A DNA stretch of 64,000 bases from Cyanoderma ruficeps. Taxonomy: Eukaryota > Chordata > Aves > Passeriformes > Timaliidae. Below the pieces are notes generated by a model. It was given only the letters and a program-made list of their open reading frames with translations. It searched no databases and was not told the DNA's origin. Below are positions 38,349-49,672 of the stretch, piece after piece (position 1 is the stretch's first letter; every line of letters begins with the position of its first letter). Made by a program: the position numbers and the translations under genes. The DNA lies in NCBI GenBank assembly GCA_008694505.1, contig VZDJ01007755.1, positions 12,005,413 through 12,069,412 on the forward strand. Reading direction: 5' to 3'.

Positions 38349-40674
38349 ATCTTTACAATGTAAAAAAGTATATAGCTATAATAGCTATACCTAGTACACA
38401 ATACCTAGACATAAACCTGCTGGAATCTGCTGTTTTTCTGATTTCTACATGATACAGAATTCATCCAGTTATGAGGTAACACATCTCTACAAGCAGCAGA
38501 AGATACACTGATGTGCAATAAAAACACTAGTAGGAGTAAGAAATCCTGTAAGGATATTTGTAGAAAAGTGTACTTATATATTTGAGAAAAGTGTACTTAT
38601 ATTTGTTTTTTTAAATCAATCCAAGTAATATTATCAGTATGGTAAATCAACACTCATTGGTCTTTGATTGGAATGGGCATGTGCATGAGAGGTTTCTTGT
38701 AAGTCATGCCAAAAATATGCCAGTCTGATTTGTTAGAGTATGGAAGTAAATAATGCAATATCCCTCACTTTGTTTTTTCTAGCTTTATTTTTTCTTAAAA
38801 TGTAGAATCGTGCACATCTTTTAATTCAATTTTTCTTTTTGGCATGAATTTACAATAAGCCAATATACTTTTTTATAACACATCCCTGAAAAAGATGGTC
38901 TGGCTATATATTTTATTAGCTAATAGACTTGAGAAGAGGGCTAGGAGCTGGACCACTGAAGGCAGTGAGAGGATACAGCATCAGCAAGGATGGAGTCATT
39001 ACTTCCTTCTTTTGGATAGAATAAAGGACAGAAACAATTTTTTCTGATGAAATCAGACCGTTCAGGTTTTTCTGTATAATTACTTAGAAGGTGTCACAGG
39101 CCTCCAGGTTGTGCTCTGGAACACTCACATGCAAGCCAGCTCCATGAATTACATCAGTCCAGTCTTGTGCACAACCTGGTGAACTCTACTGAGAGCTGAA
39201 ATATAGGATTTTATGTTCAGCCTTGTGCTAATTTGTTTGAGCATTTCTTGGCTACAGCTGGTTCAGAGCTTGGCCAGAACAAGCAAGTGGCTATCTGCAT
39301 CTTATAGAGATGAAAGGCAAACAAGGGTCTGCACTGCTGGGGATGTGAACTTGTGCAGCTGGGGGAAGACAATTCATAAGCTTTCTGGCAGTGAAAGTTG
39401 GAGAGACCTGTTCTTTTCTATATATTCAGGCAACAAGAATAAGGAATGTTGTGGGTTATGCTCCTTATGTATCTCTTTTAATGTGATTCCTGTGGTGTTA
39501 TGCCACCTTATACAGGCTGAAGTCTAGGAATGTCAGTGATTGATTCAAATTATAAAATAAACATGGGAGGAAGTTGGTGAAATCTGGAGTTATTTAGGGA
39601 AGGGCATCCTTAAAACTGTGTTGCAGTGGGAGGTTGGAGACACGAGCATCTGCTCTGTGGACAAATTTAGTTATAAAACCCGGTTCCCTTATAGTCAGTG
39701 GAGCATACCTATCAAATCTGGGCCTTAGCTCACTTTCTCTCCATGGAGGAATTTCATCTTGTTTGAGCAGAACTGGAATTTTGACAGAGATGCTTAATTA
39801 GACTAAATGGAGCGTTCCTATCAAATGCAGGGGACTAATGAATCCATTGGTAAGCTCCATTAATTTCAATACAGTGCTAAACATGTTAAATGTAGTAAGA
39901 GAGAGGTTGCTGTGTATGTGCACTTTCCAATTTTTTCAACGCCAAATTCTAGCTGATTTTAGGTTCTTTTTTTAATTGCCATAAAGCATAAGTACAACCA
40001 GTGTTTTCAGTTTAGAAAGGTAAATAAGCATCTGTTCTGTGGGTATAAAAAACAGGAAAAAATAATCTAAAAATATATTTTTAATAGGACCTCCCATTCA
40101 AAAGTGGCTTCATTTAGTGCCTTAATTTTCAGAAAAGTTGTTTCAGGCCTGGAAAAAATCTTTGCCAATTTTTATCACAGAACAATATTTGATTTTATAC
40201 CAATTCCCTTTTCCCTCCCCAATAAGATTTCCATTATATAAGAAAACAACAACAATAAATAACCTAAAAACCAATGTTATAAACATGATGGTATATTTTG
40301 CATTCCCATTTTGTAATGCATCATTTCTGTGTATTGGTGTAACACACATCACGTCAACAAACAAAGATTTAAACTCCACCAATTTTCAAAAATACCGCTA
40401 CTGATAAATTTGGTCCATTTGGAGTTTTAGGAAATGCAAGATTCAACACAGTTGGTGACAAGCCAAGTGGAAGAGTGTAAGAAAGTTGAAACTGACCATT
40501 CCTCCTCCTCTTAGCACCCTTGTGACAGCAGAAGTGATTTGGACAGTATGTAATCCCATTTACATCCAGTCAAAGAGTGATCTTGTCCTTTCTGTAGCCA
40601 CATTTTCATACACAGCATCTCCATTCTTCTTCACTTCCTACGGAGACTTGCATCTCAGCATAATGCTTGATAGG

Positions 40675-40694
40675 AAATCAAATCAAATCAAATA
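40675..40694. repeat. (AAATC)4 pentamer microsatellite
   Basis: Four uninterrupted AAATC units followed by an A-run. Confidence 0.8.
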
Positions 40695-42273
40695 AAAAAA
40701 TCAAACCTTGCTGTAGGTTTTACGGTAGGGGAGTACAAGCAGATTAGCAACTCACTCTCTTAATCTCTCTTGCTGGGACTTGGTCTTTCTTTAAGGATTA
40801 TTTTCACAGTAAAATAGCTACCATAGTTGGGAAAAAAGAGACTAGAGATCCATTACAACATTTGCGCTGTTCAGTGTACATACATCAACATATATAAGGG
40901 CATGGATTTGCCTTTTATTGGCTTGAAAACATCCAAGTTTGGATGTTTCCACCAAAATCTACCCCTCTGATAAAGCTGCTGCAGTGCACTGGTGTGTAAC
41001 AGTTTCTGCTGATGTCTGGTTTGAACGTCCCAAGACACCGCTGCTGTTGTCCCTGGGTATGCACTATAAAGAGTTTTTCTCTACAGATTTTTAACTCCCT
41101 TTCAGGCATTGGTGGGCTACAATGAGATCTTTCTTGGCCTCATAACCTACATGAAAGAAGTCTATCTCCCTCAACCTTTTCTTCAAGGTTTCCTTTAGGT
41201 TCCAGCTGCTATGATGATCTGGCTCAGAGGCATCTCCTGCTTCTTAGAAGCCTTCTTGAAGTGTGGAGGGGAGCTGTGAACTGTGAGGGGAAACCTGGGC
41301 ATACTATTTCAGCTGCTTTCCTACCAGCACTGAGTAGAGAGGGATAATTTTTCTTGGTCTGCTGGCGATACACTTAAAGTAGCCAGTGTGAGATGTAGTT
41401 GTCTGTGATCAGAGAGTATGCTGTTAGCTCGTTTTCAGCTTGGCACCAACCTCCAGGTCCTTTTCAGCAAGGCAAAATATCTATAAAGACAGATGCATCC
41501 TTTGGAGTGGGGGGAATGCAAACTTTAAAACCAGTAACAACTGCTTCCTCCTCTCCCTTTCAAAAAAGAAAAAAAAAACAACCCCTGATGTCTGCTCTCA
41601 TGAGTATGTGGTTAGAAACAATGGTTTTGTTGAAACCAAGGAACAACTAAAATCTGTTGTTCCAAGATATTTCCAGGTAAAACAGTCTCTAAAATCAACT
41701 GTTCATCAATTCTTTAACTATTAGTAAAAATAGCATAGGTACTCCAAAGTACAAAACGTCAAGATTTAGAAGAATATTTCCACAAAATATTCAAGTGCAA
41801 AGTTAAAATAGTAAGCCAACCTTCACTGCTGCTAATACATCGAGTTCTATATCTGTCTATGTATTGTTACAAAAAAAAAATAGAACACATAAGACAAGTG
41901 CTTTTATTTTTGGCATTGGCTGTTCAAAAAAGATCTCTCTTTGACTTTTTTTTATACCATTCCACAGTGGGATAGCTGTTATGCGTGAATATTTTTGTTG
42001 AAAAGTATTTGAAATGAATTGTAAACAGAAAACAACTCCCCTTTTGATATAAGTGGAATTTTGTTCAGTACCAACTGTTAGTAGCCATTAGATGATAAGT
42101 AGGCAGATTGGAGAGATGTTTCTTGAAATCCTATATAGTATGCAGAACATGCTTTCATTGTGCTTCCTGGCATTAAAAGGTAATATGCCTTATTTGGAAA
42201 TATGATGATAGGTCTGTTAAATCATGTTCAATCAGCTTACATAATAACACCTATATTTTGTTATTAATTTCAG

Positions 42274-42385
42274 ATTTCGGAGACCTATGCCTTCCTACCG
42301 AGAGAAGCGGTGACACGATTTCTAATGAGCTGCTCAGAGTGTCAGAAAAGAATGCATTTAAACCCAGATGGAGCGGATCATAAAG
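42274..42385 (+). CDS. NOL4: NOL4 internal exon B
   Basis: This 112-bp exon starts in phase 0 with ISETYAFLPREAVTRFLM and ends HLNPDGADHK plus one G, which completes an Asp codon with the next exon. The acceptor is TTATTAATTTCAG; the donor is G|GTAGTT, a weaker donor than its neighbours. It contains the paired cysteines SCSEC (residues 20 and 23 of the exon) in a CxxC arrangement followed by basic QKRMH. Together with exon A this completes the His/Cys block resembling integrase zinc-binding domains. Identity with vertebrate NOL4 is near complete; I believe the Ala in PDGADHK is a position that varies between species. Confidence 0.96.
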
Positions 42386-42895
42386 GTAGTTTTAGTGTCA
42401 AATAGTGGGATGTAAAGTAATTTTATTTCTAATACCCATTTATACTTTCCTAGTTTAAGTGAGGGTTCATATAAATTTGGTAGACTGTAACAGTTCAGTA
42501 AGTCAGATCATCTCATTTACTTAAGCTGGAAGGTAGTGAATCTTCTGCTTTCACTTAAGGATGGAGTGTAATGCCATCTGCACCCTCAATAGAAAGATGA
42601 TTTTATCTGGAGGAAATAATTTATTTTGCTATGGAAATGTTTGTATGGGAGCTTAAGCGTAAGGAATAGATAGGGTATGTGGGCTGTAGTCATTTAGGGT
42701 AGAAGAACTCATCAGTTCTCAGGGTTTGATCTTGGTTTTCCTTTTTCTTTGGGAGACTTCCATTTGTACAGCCTACAAGCGATTGAAAATGCAGAAGTCA
42801 GAGCTAAATGACATAACAGTCTGACTTTGACTGCAGAGTAGGCTGACATAGCCTTCACAATTAACATATAATGCATAATAACTATTTTTTTGCAG
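42386..42895 (+). other. NOL4: NOL4 intron B-C (510 bp)
   Basis: Short phase-1 GT-AG intron. The acceptor has ATTTTTTTGCAG. No repeat or other feature was seen. Confidence 0.9.
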
Positions 42896-43008
42896 ATAAT
42901 GGAAAACCTCCAACTTTGGTGACCAGTATGATTGATTACAACATGCCCATTACTATGGCTTATATGAAACACATGAAGCTGCAGCTACTAAACTCACAGC
43001 AAGATGAG
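42896..43008 (+). CDS. NOL4: NOL4 internal exon C
   Basis: This 113-bp exon begins with AT, completing the Asp codon left by exon B, and encodes NGKPPTLVTSMIDYNMP then ITMAYMKHMKLQLLNSQQDE. It ends in phase 0 with donor GAG|GTAAAA. The sequence is recognisable as NOL4, with no visible change in the Met-rich MAYMKHMKLQLL helix-like segment. The function of this segment is unknown to me. Its spacing (only 510 bp from exon B, 4.6 kb from exon D) means B and C form a tight exon pair. Confidence 0.96.
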
Positions 43009-43348
43009 GTAAAACCTGAACTCTTTTAAGTTTGGTTTTCTGTCCTCCTGCATTCCTTTTTACTTGTCTTTGAGGTAGCTGGGAAACTTAAGATAATTGT
43101 TGATCCCATCTTTATAATTTTGTTGCTGAAACCGTCAATCTGAAGCCAAGGCAGAGTTGTTTTCAAGCAAACAGATTGAAAGAAAATATCATGACTTACG
43201 GCCCCTTCTGTGACTAGGGGTAGTGAGCTGTACTTTGAATTGCCTGTAGGTGCTCTTTCACTGGACCAGTGGAAAGGGTGATGTGGGCAGCATGTTCACT
43301 CGAGGCTTAGTTCTGTGCCCAGCAGTGACTTCTGTTGTCTGCTTTTAG

Positions 43349-43489
43349 AAACCAGTGCCATCAACAGCTGAAATGGCTGCCACGCTGTTCTCAAGGCTAG
43401 CAACCACAATGCAACACATTGTACTGACAGTGATGAAAGTCCTGGCAACATCAGTTGAAAACTTTAAGGCAAAAAGCTTAATAATAAGA
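43349..43489 (+). other. Exon-like in-frame open block (cryptic cassette?)
   Basis: A pyrimidine-rich acceptor (TCTGTTGTCTGCTTTTAG) precedes a 141-bp block of exactly 47 codons that would splice in frame between NOL4 exons C and D, both phase 0 at this border. It encodes KPVPSTAEMAATLFSRLATT and a further 27 residues, ending at a weak donor AGA|GTAGGA. I do not know this peptide from any NOL4 isoform. The frame stays open well past the donor (to 43627). It may be a coincidence in an intron. Confidence 0.25.
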
Positions 43490-44485
43490 GTAGGAGTTGC
43501 ATTTGAAATTTTGAATAAAAAGGCAGAAAAAAGAAGAAGGAGAAGTAGACTGAGAATCAAGCTTCTTCAGAGAGAATTTGGGTTCAATTTCATATACTTC
43601 TTCTCAGAGATTGTTTGCTTTCTCTGATTTATTCAGAGTTTTCCCAGATCTTAAGTGCTTCATCAATTGACAGGCACATACCAAATTATTCGTAATAACC
43701 TGATTTTGCTAGAAGTTTGTTCATTTACCATTTAAACTGCCTAAGAGAAGCTCAGCTATGTGCCACCCAAAAAACGATTCTGTATTCTGTGTCTGCTTGT
43801 CCAAATACAAGATATTTTTTAATAAAGAAAGCCTTCAAAAACAACCTTAGCAGCTGGACTATGTCAAAATCCTGACTGACTTCTGACTTGTGTAGAGTCA
43901 GCCAGATTTGTTTTCCCAACAAGTAAATATAGGCTGTTGGTAGAGATTTCATGAATTATTCAACACTCTCTAGAATGGGATTTTCACCGCTCTTCTACAA
44001 ATATCAGGGTTCTTTTTTCTGTTTGGCCCTTTTTTTAATTGTAGAGGGTGTAGGGAGAGATCCCCAACTCAAAGTTCTTAATGCATAAATACACCCTGGT
44101 CAGCTTTTCCTTCTATTGACTCTCCTGATTATTTGAAGGATCTGGAAGTAGAGTTTCAAGTAGCAGGAGAGAAGAGGCTTTACTCTGCAGTAGCCTTAGG
44201 AATTAACTTGGTTTCTACACCTTTTCCCTTTGAGAATTACTACTTCCACAACAGGGTCAAGCACTCACGCTGAATCAGGATGCCATGCCACAGAACTTCT
44301 GTAGCCTGAATGTTTTGGTGTAGTCTTTTTGGTCTGATGACTGAAATTTTTGTTAAACCAGTTTTTCATCTATACAAGCCACTGGCAATGATATGGAGGC
44401 AGCAGACTTAACTTTGCTTGCTATTTCCCTGCTCAGCTCGGTTTTGCAGCTCTTTTGTTACTGTATATGAAATGCCTGCAGCAGT

Positions 44486-44639
44486 GGATTTATGAAGGTA
44501 ATTTATTTTATGTTTTAGTAATAATAACTTTTTTAGGGTAGAGTGGGCACAAGGAAAGTTCTGGATTTATTAAAGTAATTTTTTGAATGTTTTAGTAGTA
44601 ATAACTTTTCCAGGACAGAGTGGGCACAAGGAAAGTTCT
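44486..44639. repeat. 77-bp tandem duplication (2 copies)
   Basis: Copy 1 is 44486-44562 and copy 2 is 44563-44639. Both start GGATTTAT(G/T)A(A)AG, share GTTTTAGTA(A/G)TAATAAC and end AGAGTGGGCACAAGGAAAG followed by TTCT. Equal lengths with about a dozen substitutions indicate an old direct duplication without an indel. Confidence 0.9.
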
Positions 44640-46603
44640 CAAGATAATCCTTATGTCTTTTCTCAAAGCACAGTTTTGCCAAGGTTTTCTTTTTCCCTCA
44701 GGCTGTACATATGTTGCCCTGAGAACAAAATGATAGTGAATATGTTGTAGTACAAAGTAGCAAGACATCTGGTTCAAACTATTTCATGCACTTAAAAAAC
44801 AGGCATGGGTTTGTAGGAAAGATTTAATCAGTCATATCTGTATTCTTGTGTGGAATTGAGACAGGAGTACACTTGCATCCCACTGCTAGTTAGCACAATG
44901 ACTGAAAATCTCCTAATTCTCTCATCTTCAGTTCCACATTTTTAAGCTGAGACCATTAATGAGAGGGAAACAGGCTTCATCTAAAAGGAGAACTCACCAC
45001 TGTGTGGGAATTTAAGCGTGTGCTGCAGCTGCTATAAAGATGCCAGTGGTTCTGTTTTTGCTCCCATGCCCATGTGTCCATGCAGATTCAGATAGGTGTT
45101 TACACAGTCTGGGAAGTGAAGTGGAGGTATTCTGCACTGCTGTAGACAATCAGAGGCTGCCTGTGTGTTTTGTTTTGTAACTATGCAAGTGTCAGCCAGA
45201 GCACCCTTTCTGTGAGTCCATCAAATTGTCTAACCTCAGAACTGAAATATGCAAGCTGCTGTTTGCTGGTTCCTGCAGGATTCAATGAGAAAACACCCTG
45301 CATTTTAACAGAGATACAGCAATCCAGAAGGTCTGGGGGAGTTTGTTTTCTTATCTTACTCTTTGAACAAGCAGAGTGCATTTTCCCTAAACCTGTCATG
45401 TGTCCTGGCCCTGTCTGTCTGGGGCAGGAGGCTGGTGGGCTCCAGGGTTCATCTGTGAGGGCAGCGTTTGGGTGTTAACTGCTGCTGTAACTGGGGTGCT
45501 CCTACCTTATGTAAGGCAAAACAGACAGGTTCCTGTTAGAGAAACCTTCACTCTTCCATTTGTTTTTCTTTTTTACAAATCCCTGAGAACAAGATATGTT
45601 TATTTGCCTGTTTGTCATTGTCCTGCTGTAGCAGTGCAGAACAGCTTCACCTTGTGTGTTGTCCTACTCTTGATCCTGACTGGCATTTGCAGTGCTTCAT
45701 CCTAATTTAGCATGAGTCATTACTGCAGGGAACTTCCTTTCTGAAAACAAGAGAAATGTCCATGAAAACTGGAAACATTGCTGAGTCCCAGGGGAGGAAC
45801 AGATTCAAGTGTCTAACACTCAGAAAGAAGCAAGCAGCTATATTAATACCTGTAGTATCCACTTCACAACAAGTACACAGGAAATCATGTTCTAGAGATT
45901 GCTATTTTTCTAGATCAATTCTGGTGAACAACCCAGAAAAATAGTCAGAATCCTGTCTTGTCCTGTTTTGATTAAAAAAATGTTTTAAAAAGAAGAATTG
46001 GAAAAATATTTTAAACACTTTCAGCATGTACAAAACTATTTGCCACATTTTCCTCTAAGTTCTTTCAAGTACTTTTCCTCTTAACAGGAGTAGCCATCTC
46101 AGAAAAGTTGTTACTGAAAATATATTGCCTTAGGTTTGTACATTGCCTCAGCCATTTCCAGAACAATACTTGTGGATACTTAATTTCTAATCCATGAGTG
46201 GATGTGTGAACTTCAGTGGGACTGAAGCAACTGAAGTCAAATATGTATTTTAATATTTTCTGGACTGTGTCTAAAAATGTTTTCTTTTATAAATGGGGAT
46301 AATGATCAGGATTTTTACTTTTTGCCCTTTTATCATCCCTGTTAAATGCTCTGTAATTGGACTTGATGGATAAATCATATTAAAGATGTAGAAGGTAGAA
46401 TAAATTTGCAGTGATTTTCCTGTGATTATATTACTTTTATTTGCCACTGACTGTCATGACCATGCTTGGAACTTTTATAGGCTTTCTCATTTTCATAGAT
46501 GCTTCTTTAAACACAGTGTAAGTAAGTGTGACATAATGTCAAGGAAATTTGATCATGGATTCTTACTAGGTCAGGTTGCCATTTGGAAATATCTTCCTGT
46601 GAG

Positions 46604-47182
46604 TCTTTGTGGTTTAAGCCCAGCCAGCAACTAAGAACCATGTAGTGGCTTGCTCATTCCTCTACCCACTCTGGTGGGATGGGAGAGAAAATCATAAATA
46701 CAAAGTAAAAACACAGGGATTGAGATGAGAAGATTTTAATAATTTAAACAAAGTAAAATATACTACTACTGCCACTACTGCTATTACTAATTGTAATGAA
46801 AGGAGAGAGAGAGAAGGAGGAATAAAACCCAAGAAAGACATGTGATGCCAAATAAAATTCCTCACCACCCACTGAAGAATGCCCAATCAGTCTCCCTTTG
46901 GTCAACTCCTCCCACCTTATATACTGGGAATAATGCTCTATGGTATGGAATATCTCTTTGGCGAGTTCAGGTCAGCTGTCCTGGCTGTGCTCCCTCCTGA
47001 CTTCCTGTATACCTACTTGCTGACAGAGAATGGGAAACTGAAAAGTCTTTGATTTAGAGTAAGCACTGCTTAGCAACAACCAAACATCAGTGTGTTATCA
47101 ACATTATTCCCATACTAAATCCAAGCACAGCACTGTACCAACTACTAAGAAGAAATTAACTATCCCAGCTCAAACCAGGACA
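46604..47182 (-). mobile_element. Solo LTR of an avian endogenous retrovirus
   Basis: Read on the minus strand, this 579-bp block starts TGTCCTGGTTTGAGCTGGGA, passes a TATA-box sequence (AGTATATAAGG, 46915-46925), a polyadenylation-like ATTAAA (46735-46740) and ends at CTTAAACCACAAAGA, bordered by a 4-of-5 matching target duplication (GTGAG left, GTGAT right). I recognise the layout as a family of LTRs common in neoavian genomes; the exact subfamily is not assignable by eye. No gag, pol or env lies beside it, so it is a solo LTR left by recombination. It is antisense to NOL4 and ends 386 bp upstream of exon D. Confidence 0.85.
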
Positions 47183-47568
47183 GTGATCACTCACAGGCTT
47201 ACTGACTTCCACGCGGGAAAGGTAAAGGATTCAGGCAAGGAATAGAAAGAGGTCTCCTTAGCCAAATTTAAATAACAAGGGCTTGGTATGGAGTCTCTAG
47301 TTACTAATTCTTTTCTGGAATATACGATGGAACTACTATGTATTATCCTCATAGTTGAAGAAATGACACTTGTCAGATTATCATACCACATAAATGCTGT
47401 ACTTTCCTTCCTCTTCTTTATGTGCTCTGCTTGTTTTCTTATATAAAAAATATTTAGCATGATTGCACTCCACACCGGGTGTGAGTGAAACAAATGGGAA
47501 GAGAACGGACTGCACATATAATGTGAACAGTGTACCATGTTTTGTGGCATGTGTCTTTTTATTTGCAG

Positions 47569-47701
47569 GATGAAAGTTCTATAGAAAGTGATGAGTTTGA
47601 TATGAGTGACTCAACTAGAATGTCAGCTGTGAACTCTGACCTCAGCTCAAATCTGGAAGAGAGAATGCAAAGTCCTCAGAACCTCCAAGGCCAGCAGGAT
47701 G
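47569..47701 (+). CDS. NOL4: NOL4 internal exon D
   Basis: This 133-bp exon starts in phase 0 and encodes 44 codons plus a final G, with donor G|GTAAGG. It begins [20 protein letters not shown] and ends [11 protein letters not shown]. The content is acidic and Ser-rich, typical of a disordered, phosphorylatable linker. It matches NOL4; the QGQQD ending differs from the form I recall in mammals by one residue. The next NOL4 exon, which should start by completing an Asp codon, was not found downstream in the window. Confidence 0.95.
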
Positions 47702-47921
47702 GTAAGGCTCTCATTTTGTGCAGAGACTGTGGCATTGCCTTGTCTTTTTTGCCATTCTGTGCTTTCATTTAGAATTTGCTTTTCTTCATAGTATGTTTCA
47801 TTAGGTAATTTGAAATACATATTCCCTATATCTCAGCATGAAGAAAAAGAAATTAGGGGTTTTTTTTTGCAGGTTAACTTATTTGTTGCTTATGCAACTG
47901 GTGAGTGCTTAGACCACCATA

Positions 47922-47978
47922 TACTGATATATATATATATATATAANNNNNNTATATATATATATATATATATCAGTA
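47922..47978. repeat. (TA)n palindrome interrupted by a 6-N assembly gap
   Basis: Left arm TACTGATATATA... and right arm ...TATATATCAGTA are inverted copies around six Ns at 47947-47952. The unique bases TACTG and CAGTA bound the TA run symmetrically, so the whole is an AT-rich palindrome rather than a plain dinucleotide repeat. True length is unknown because of the gap. Confidence 0.85.
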
Positions 47979-49510
47979 GTGTGACCATGCACAGGCGTAA
48001 AAGAAAATGAAACTCAAACCTTTCTGAGGCAATCCAGAAAGCTGAGAAAGTTGTTTTTAAAAGGAGGGAGAGTAGTGTCACAAAAGCTGGTTATTTGGGA
48101 GATAGGAACTGGAATGTGATATTCAGAAGAATGCATGAAAACAACAAATTCCTATGGAGAAATTGAGGCAAAAGATGAGAAAACAGCAAGCAGCATTGCA
48201 TATTTGAATGTTAATTGTTTATTGTTTACAACACCAAACTACTTTTTGGTTAGAGATAAAACTGACTTACTTTGCATTGGAGATGCATAGGTGTGTGGTC
48301 TTTTGTTTCAGCCCTTGTTATATAGCAAGTTAAATGAGTCTGGTTTGGAATGGACTTCCTTCTGGATTATGGAGCTCACAAATAGCCTGTCTACTACAGA
48401 CTGTAGTGGCTCATGAGTGGCACAGGAATGCACAACACCCAAAGTGCAGGTGTATTCTACTGCCATTAGAAACAACACATTGGAGTTCTGTACTTGCTAC
48501 TTGGGAATTTCCCAATCATGTGTGCCAAATCTGAAGTGCTTTTTTTTAATTTTTCTTGAACATTAAATGTATGGGATTTGACAGCTAACCTGGATGCTTT
48601 GCACTTCATGCCTCATGGTCATTTGCTAGCTGGTAAGATATTTAGGTGAGAATGGGTGTGGTGCATAGTGGATGATAGGACCTGGTGATGGGTTGGATCT
48701 TCAGCTGGGTTGCTCTCCAAACACAGGAAGGAGTAGGATGTCTGTCAGAATTTGATAGGCCAGATTCTAACAACTGCCTTTTTGTCTGAATGTCCTCAAG
48801 CTATCACAATTTTTTTTCAACATTAACTTAATTTCTGTCTACATATGTTCACTAAAGGAGCAGTTCTGATGCACATGATGTATGCAAAGTTAGTTCACTT
48901 TCCTGTTGAAGTTTGACTTTTAACAGGGATAATATATTACAGTAATACTGCTAACTCAGAGGTTGCAGGGATACTTAGGAAGGTGCCATTTTTAAATGTA
49001 TCTGGCTTTCACTGCAATACTATGCTGTAGAGGTTTCACATATGTAGTTTCTCAATAATAATTGCACGGATGCATATATCTGGAATAAAAATTATAGCTC
49101 AGTACAGTAACCTGTGAAGAAATGCCTGTCATACATATCTTAACACCTGCTGCAACCAGATGCATGTGCCACATCTAATCATATTAAACCCTAAGTATGA
49201 ATGATAAAATGCTGCAAATCTGTCACTTGCTATTTGAAATGTATGGGAAATAAATCCACTGTGGTCTTTGAACTTCAGGCAGTGTGATCTTACAGCATGG
49301 CTTTAAATCTCTCAGCTTTCCTTCCCTTCCTCCCAGATGGTACTCGCTCACCTTCCTAAGGCAATCCTGTTTTTTGCTGCGTCTTCTGGCTAAAACATCT
49401 GCTGATAGAGAGATTTGAAATAGCAGCTTTCTTTCTGCTTCATTGTTTTCCTTTGCTGTTGTCAGGTAGTAAACCTAAGTGTGGCTAGTTATAACAACAC
49501 TGCTGTTTCA

Positions 49511-49672
49511 GATGTGGGGGAAGGGGCTGAACGAGGAGCAGAAAGACATGACTGAGGTGGGAGGGAAGAAGAATGAGAGGACAGGGCAGGAAAAAAGATT
49601 GGAAGAAGATCAATATGAGAGGTAGAGGAAGGAATGTTGGAACAGGAAGAAGGGAAAATAAAAGGAAATTTA
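49511..49672 (+). repeat. Purine-rich (GA) tract
   Basis: About 160 bp in which the + strand is mostly G and A, with short GGGAGGGAAGAAGAA-type runs and scattered pyrimidines. Such asymmetric tracts can form triplex structures and often arise from simple-repeat decay. Confidence 0.6.

Larger units (their letters stand above)
31761..42273 (+). other. NOL4: NOL4 intron A-B (10.5 kb)
   Basis: GT-AG intron joining two phase-0 exons. It is AT-rich and contains no recognised interspersed repeat. Features are a locally GC-rich patch at about 32520-32760, a pyrimidine-rich (TCTT)n-like patch near 37500-37530, and a 181-codon antisense open frame at 36751-37296 with no recognised family. Confidence 0.85.
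43009..47568 (+). other. NOL4: NOL4 intron C-D (4.6 kb)
   Basis: GT-AG intron between two phase-0 borders. It holds the exon-like open block at 43349-43489, the 77-bp tandem duplication at 44486-44639 and the antisense solo LTR at 46604-47182, each listed separately. The remainder is AT-rich and featureless. Confidence 0.85.
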
